NCBI GenBank assembly: GCA_964599835.1
Contig: CAZRHF010000043.1
Location: 1-17,228, forward strand
Origin: SFWF01 sp964599835
GTDB taxonomy: Bacteria > Bacillota > Clostridia > Oscillospirales > Acutalibacteraceae
Direction of reading: 5' to 3'
DNA: 17,228 nucleotides
The translations under genes and the position numbers were made by a program. Below the pieces are notes generated by a model. It was given only the letters and a program-made list of their open reading frames with translations, ran no database searches and was not told the origin of the DNA. Shown here in pieces: positions 15,909 through 17,228 of this stretch (positions are counted from its first letter, which is position 1; each line of letters begins with the position of its first letter).

Positions 15909-17228
15909 ATGGCAGCTAAGACAAAAACAGCATTCGTTTGCAGCTCTTGCGGATACGAAACCCCAAAATGGGTCGGAAAATGCCCTCAGTGCGGCGAATG
16001 GAATACAATGGAAGAAGAAATTGTTAATACCGCAAAACCCGTCACAGCTCCAATACGCGCCAATTCTGCGGTAGCAAGAACCATAAATGAAATTACGGTT
16101 GAAAACGAACATCGTTTCAAGACCAATATCCCTGAGCTTGACAGAGTTCTCGGCGGCGGTATCGTTAAGGGATCTGTTTCTTTGATAAGCGGTGACCCGG
16201 GAATCGGAAAATCAACCATACTTCTTCAGATCTGCAAAAATATTTCTAAGGAACTGAAGATTTTATACGTTTCGGGAGAGGAATCGGCCGTACAGCTCAA
16301 GCTTCGCGCAAATCGCTTAGGCGTTTATTCGGATAATATTTCAATAATGGCCGAAACCGACGTGCAGGCGATTTGCAACTATATATCCTCATTCCGCCCC
16401 GATCTTGTAATGATTGACTCGATCCAGACGATGAAGATCGAAGAGCTTTCTTCCTCCTGCGGTAGCATCGTACAGGTAAGAGAATCGGCCAATATGCTTT
16501 TAGGAGTAGGAAAAAGCCTTGATATTCCCATAATCATTGTCGGACACGTCAACAAAGGCGGTGAAATTGCGGGACCCAAAGTCTTAGAGCATATCGTTGA
16601 TACGGTGCTTTATTTTGAAGGCGAGCGCAATCAAGCCTACAGAATACTTCGAGCAGTAAAAAACCGATACGGCTCAACAAATGAGATCGGTGTGTTCGAG
16701 ATGACCGAAAAGGGATTAGTTGAGGTGGAAAACCCCTCGGCAATGCTTCTATCGGGTAGAATGAACGGCGTTTCAGGCTCTGCCATTACCTGCGTTATCG
16801 AAGGAACAAGACCTATACTTGCAGAGGTTCAGGCACTCGTAACGGCCACAGGCTTCGGCAATCCCAGAAGAATGTCTACAGGCTTCGACTATAATAGATT
16901 TAATCTGATACTTGCTGTGCTTGAAAAACGCGAGGGACTTTATTTTTCAAGTCTTGACGCATACCTGAATATTGTCGGTGGTCTGCGGTTGGACGAGCCT
17001 GCCGTGGATCTCGCCGTTGCAATGGCACTCGTATCGGGTGTGCGCGATTTTCCGATTCCCGACGATATGGTGATTTTCGGAGAAGTCGGTCTTTCGGGAG
17101 AGGTTCGCTCGGTATCCCGAATACTTGAGAGAGTCAAGGAAGCAAACAGAATGGGCTTTAACAAGTGCCTGGTGCCAAAGGCTTGTGTAAAGCAATTATC
17201 ATCGGTCAAAAATGAGATCGAAATTATA
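15909..17228 (+). CDS. radA: DNA repair protein RadA/Sms (3' end outside window)
   Basis: 440 codons are visible and the frame stays open at the right edge; RadA is usually about 455 residues, so only some 15 are missing. It is a branch-migrating ATPase and helicase in homologous recombination and replication-fork repair, in the cytoplasm. In order: a C4 zinc finger (C11, C14, C25, C28), Walker A GDPGIGKST with K101, Walker B LVMID with D170, the RadA motif KNRYGS at 251-256 (Tyr where KNRFG is most common), and a Lon-protease-like C-terminal domain with GGLRLDEPAVDLAVAMAL. The ATG follows GGAG (15898-15901) at 7 bases. The extended -10 promoter upstream indicates expression independent of cwlD. 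Confidence 0.95.
   Translation, partial: MAAKTKTAFVCSSCGYETPKWVGKCPQCGEWNTMEEEIVNTAKPVTAPIRANSAVARTINEITVENEHRFKTNIPELDRVLGGGIVKGSVSLISGDPGIGKSTILLQICKNISKELKILYVSGEESAVQLKLRANRLGVYSDNISIMAETDVQAICNYISSFRPDLVMIDSIQTMKIEELSSSCGSIVQVRESANMLLGVGKSLDIPIIIVGHVNKGGEIAGPKVLEHIVDTVLYFEGERNQAYRILRAVKNRYGSTNEIGVFEMTEKGLVEVENPSAMLLSGRMNGVSGSAITCVIEGTRPILAEVQALVTATGFGNPRRMSTGFDYNRFNLILAVLEKREGLYFSSLDAYLNIVGGLRLDEPAVDLAVAMALVSGVRDFPIPDDMVIFGEVGLSGEVRSVSRILERVKEANRMGFNKCLVPKACVKQLSSVKNEIEII

Overview
The window reads as chromosome of an endospore-forming, anaerobic Clostridia-type Firmicute, probably a gut or rumen member of the Oscillospirales/Ruminococcaceae sphere. The reasons are a CwlD-type spore-cortex amidase, RadA/Sms next to it, AGGG/GGAG ribosome binding sites, a TTG start, and a secreted protein ending in a type I dockerin. 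This placement is inferred from gene content; no marker gene settles it. All five genes are on the + strand, and codon use looks uniform, with no sign of recent transfer.

Bases 1-15008 hold three genes in tandem, with intergenic gaps of 58 and 74 bases and no visible terminator between them. (1) The 3' part of a giant surface protein (at least 2381 residues visible, open at the left edge). It is built from seven tandem modules of about 300 residues of a GLUG-like predicted beta-helix, then an InlB/Listeria-Bacteroides-type repeat, a carbohydrate-binding-like beta-sandwich and a C-terminal membrane anchor. (2) A GH20-type hexosaminidase with no signal peptide. (3) A secreted 1925-residue protein with a signal peptide, two carbohydrate-binding-like domains around an InlB-like segment, three more copies of the same helix module, a complete calcineurin-type metallophosphoesterase and a dockerin. 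A strong intrinsic terminator at 15045-15081 closes this block.

Bases 15140-17228 are housekeeping or sporulation genes: a CwlD-like N-acetylmuramoyl-L-alanine amidase, then radA (cut by the right edge). radA has its own well-formed sigma-A promoter, whose -35 box overlaps the cwlD stop codon.

Taken together, the first three genes look like a glycan-binding and glycan-processing locus. Two exported proteins share one module family but are retained differently, one by a transmembrane tail and one by a dockerin that should dock to a cohesin. One carries a phosphoesterase, and a cytoplasmic hexosaminidase lies between them. A working hypothesis is capture and trimming of a phosphorylated amino-sugar glycan outside the cell, followed by hexosaminidase cleavage inside. 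The substrate is unknown and the link is inferred only from gene order and domains. There are no RNA genes, insertion sequences or CRISPR arrays. The largest non-coding gap is 131 bases.
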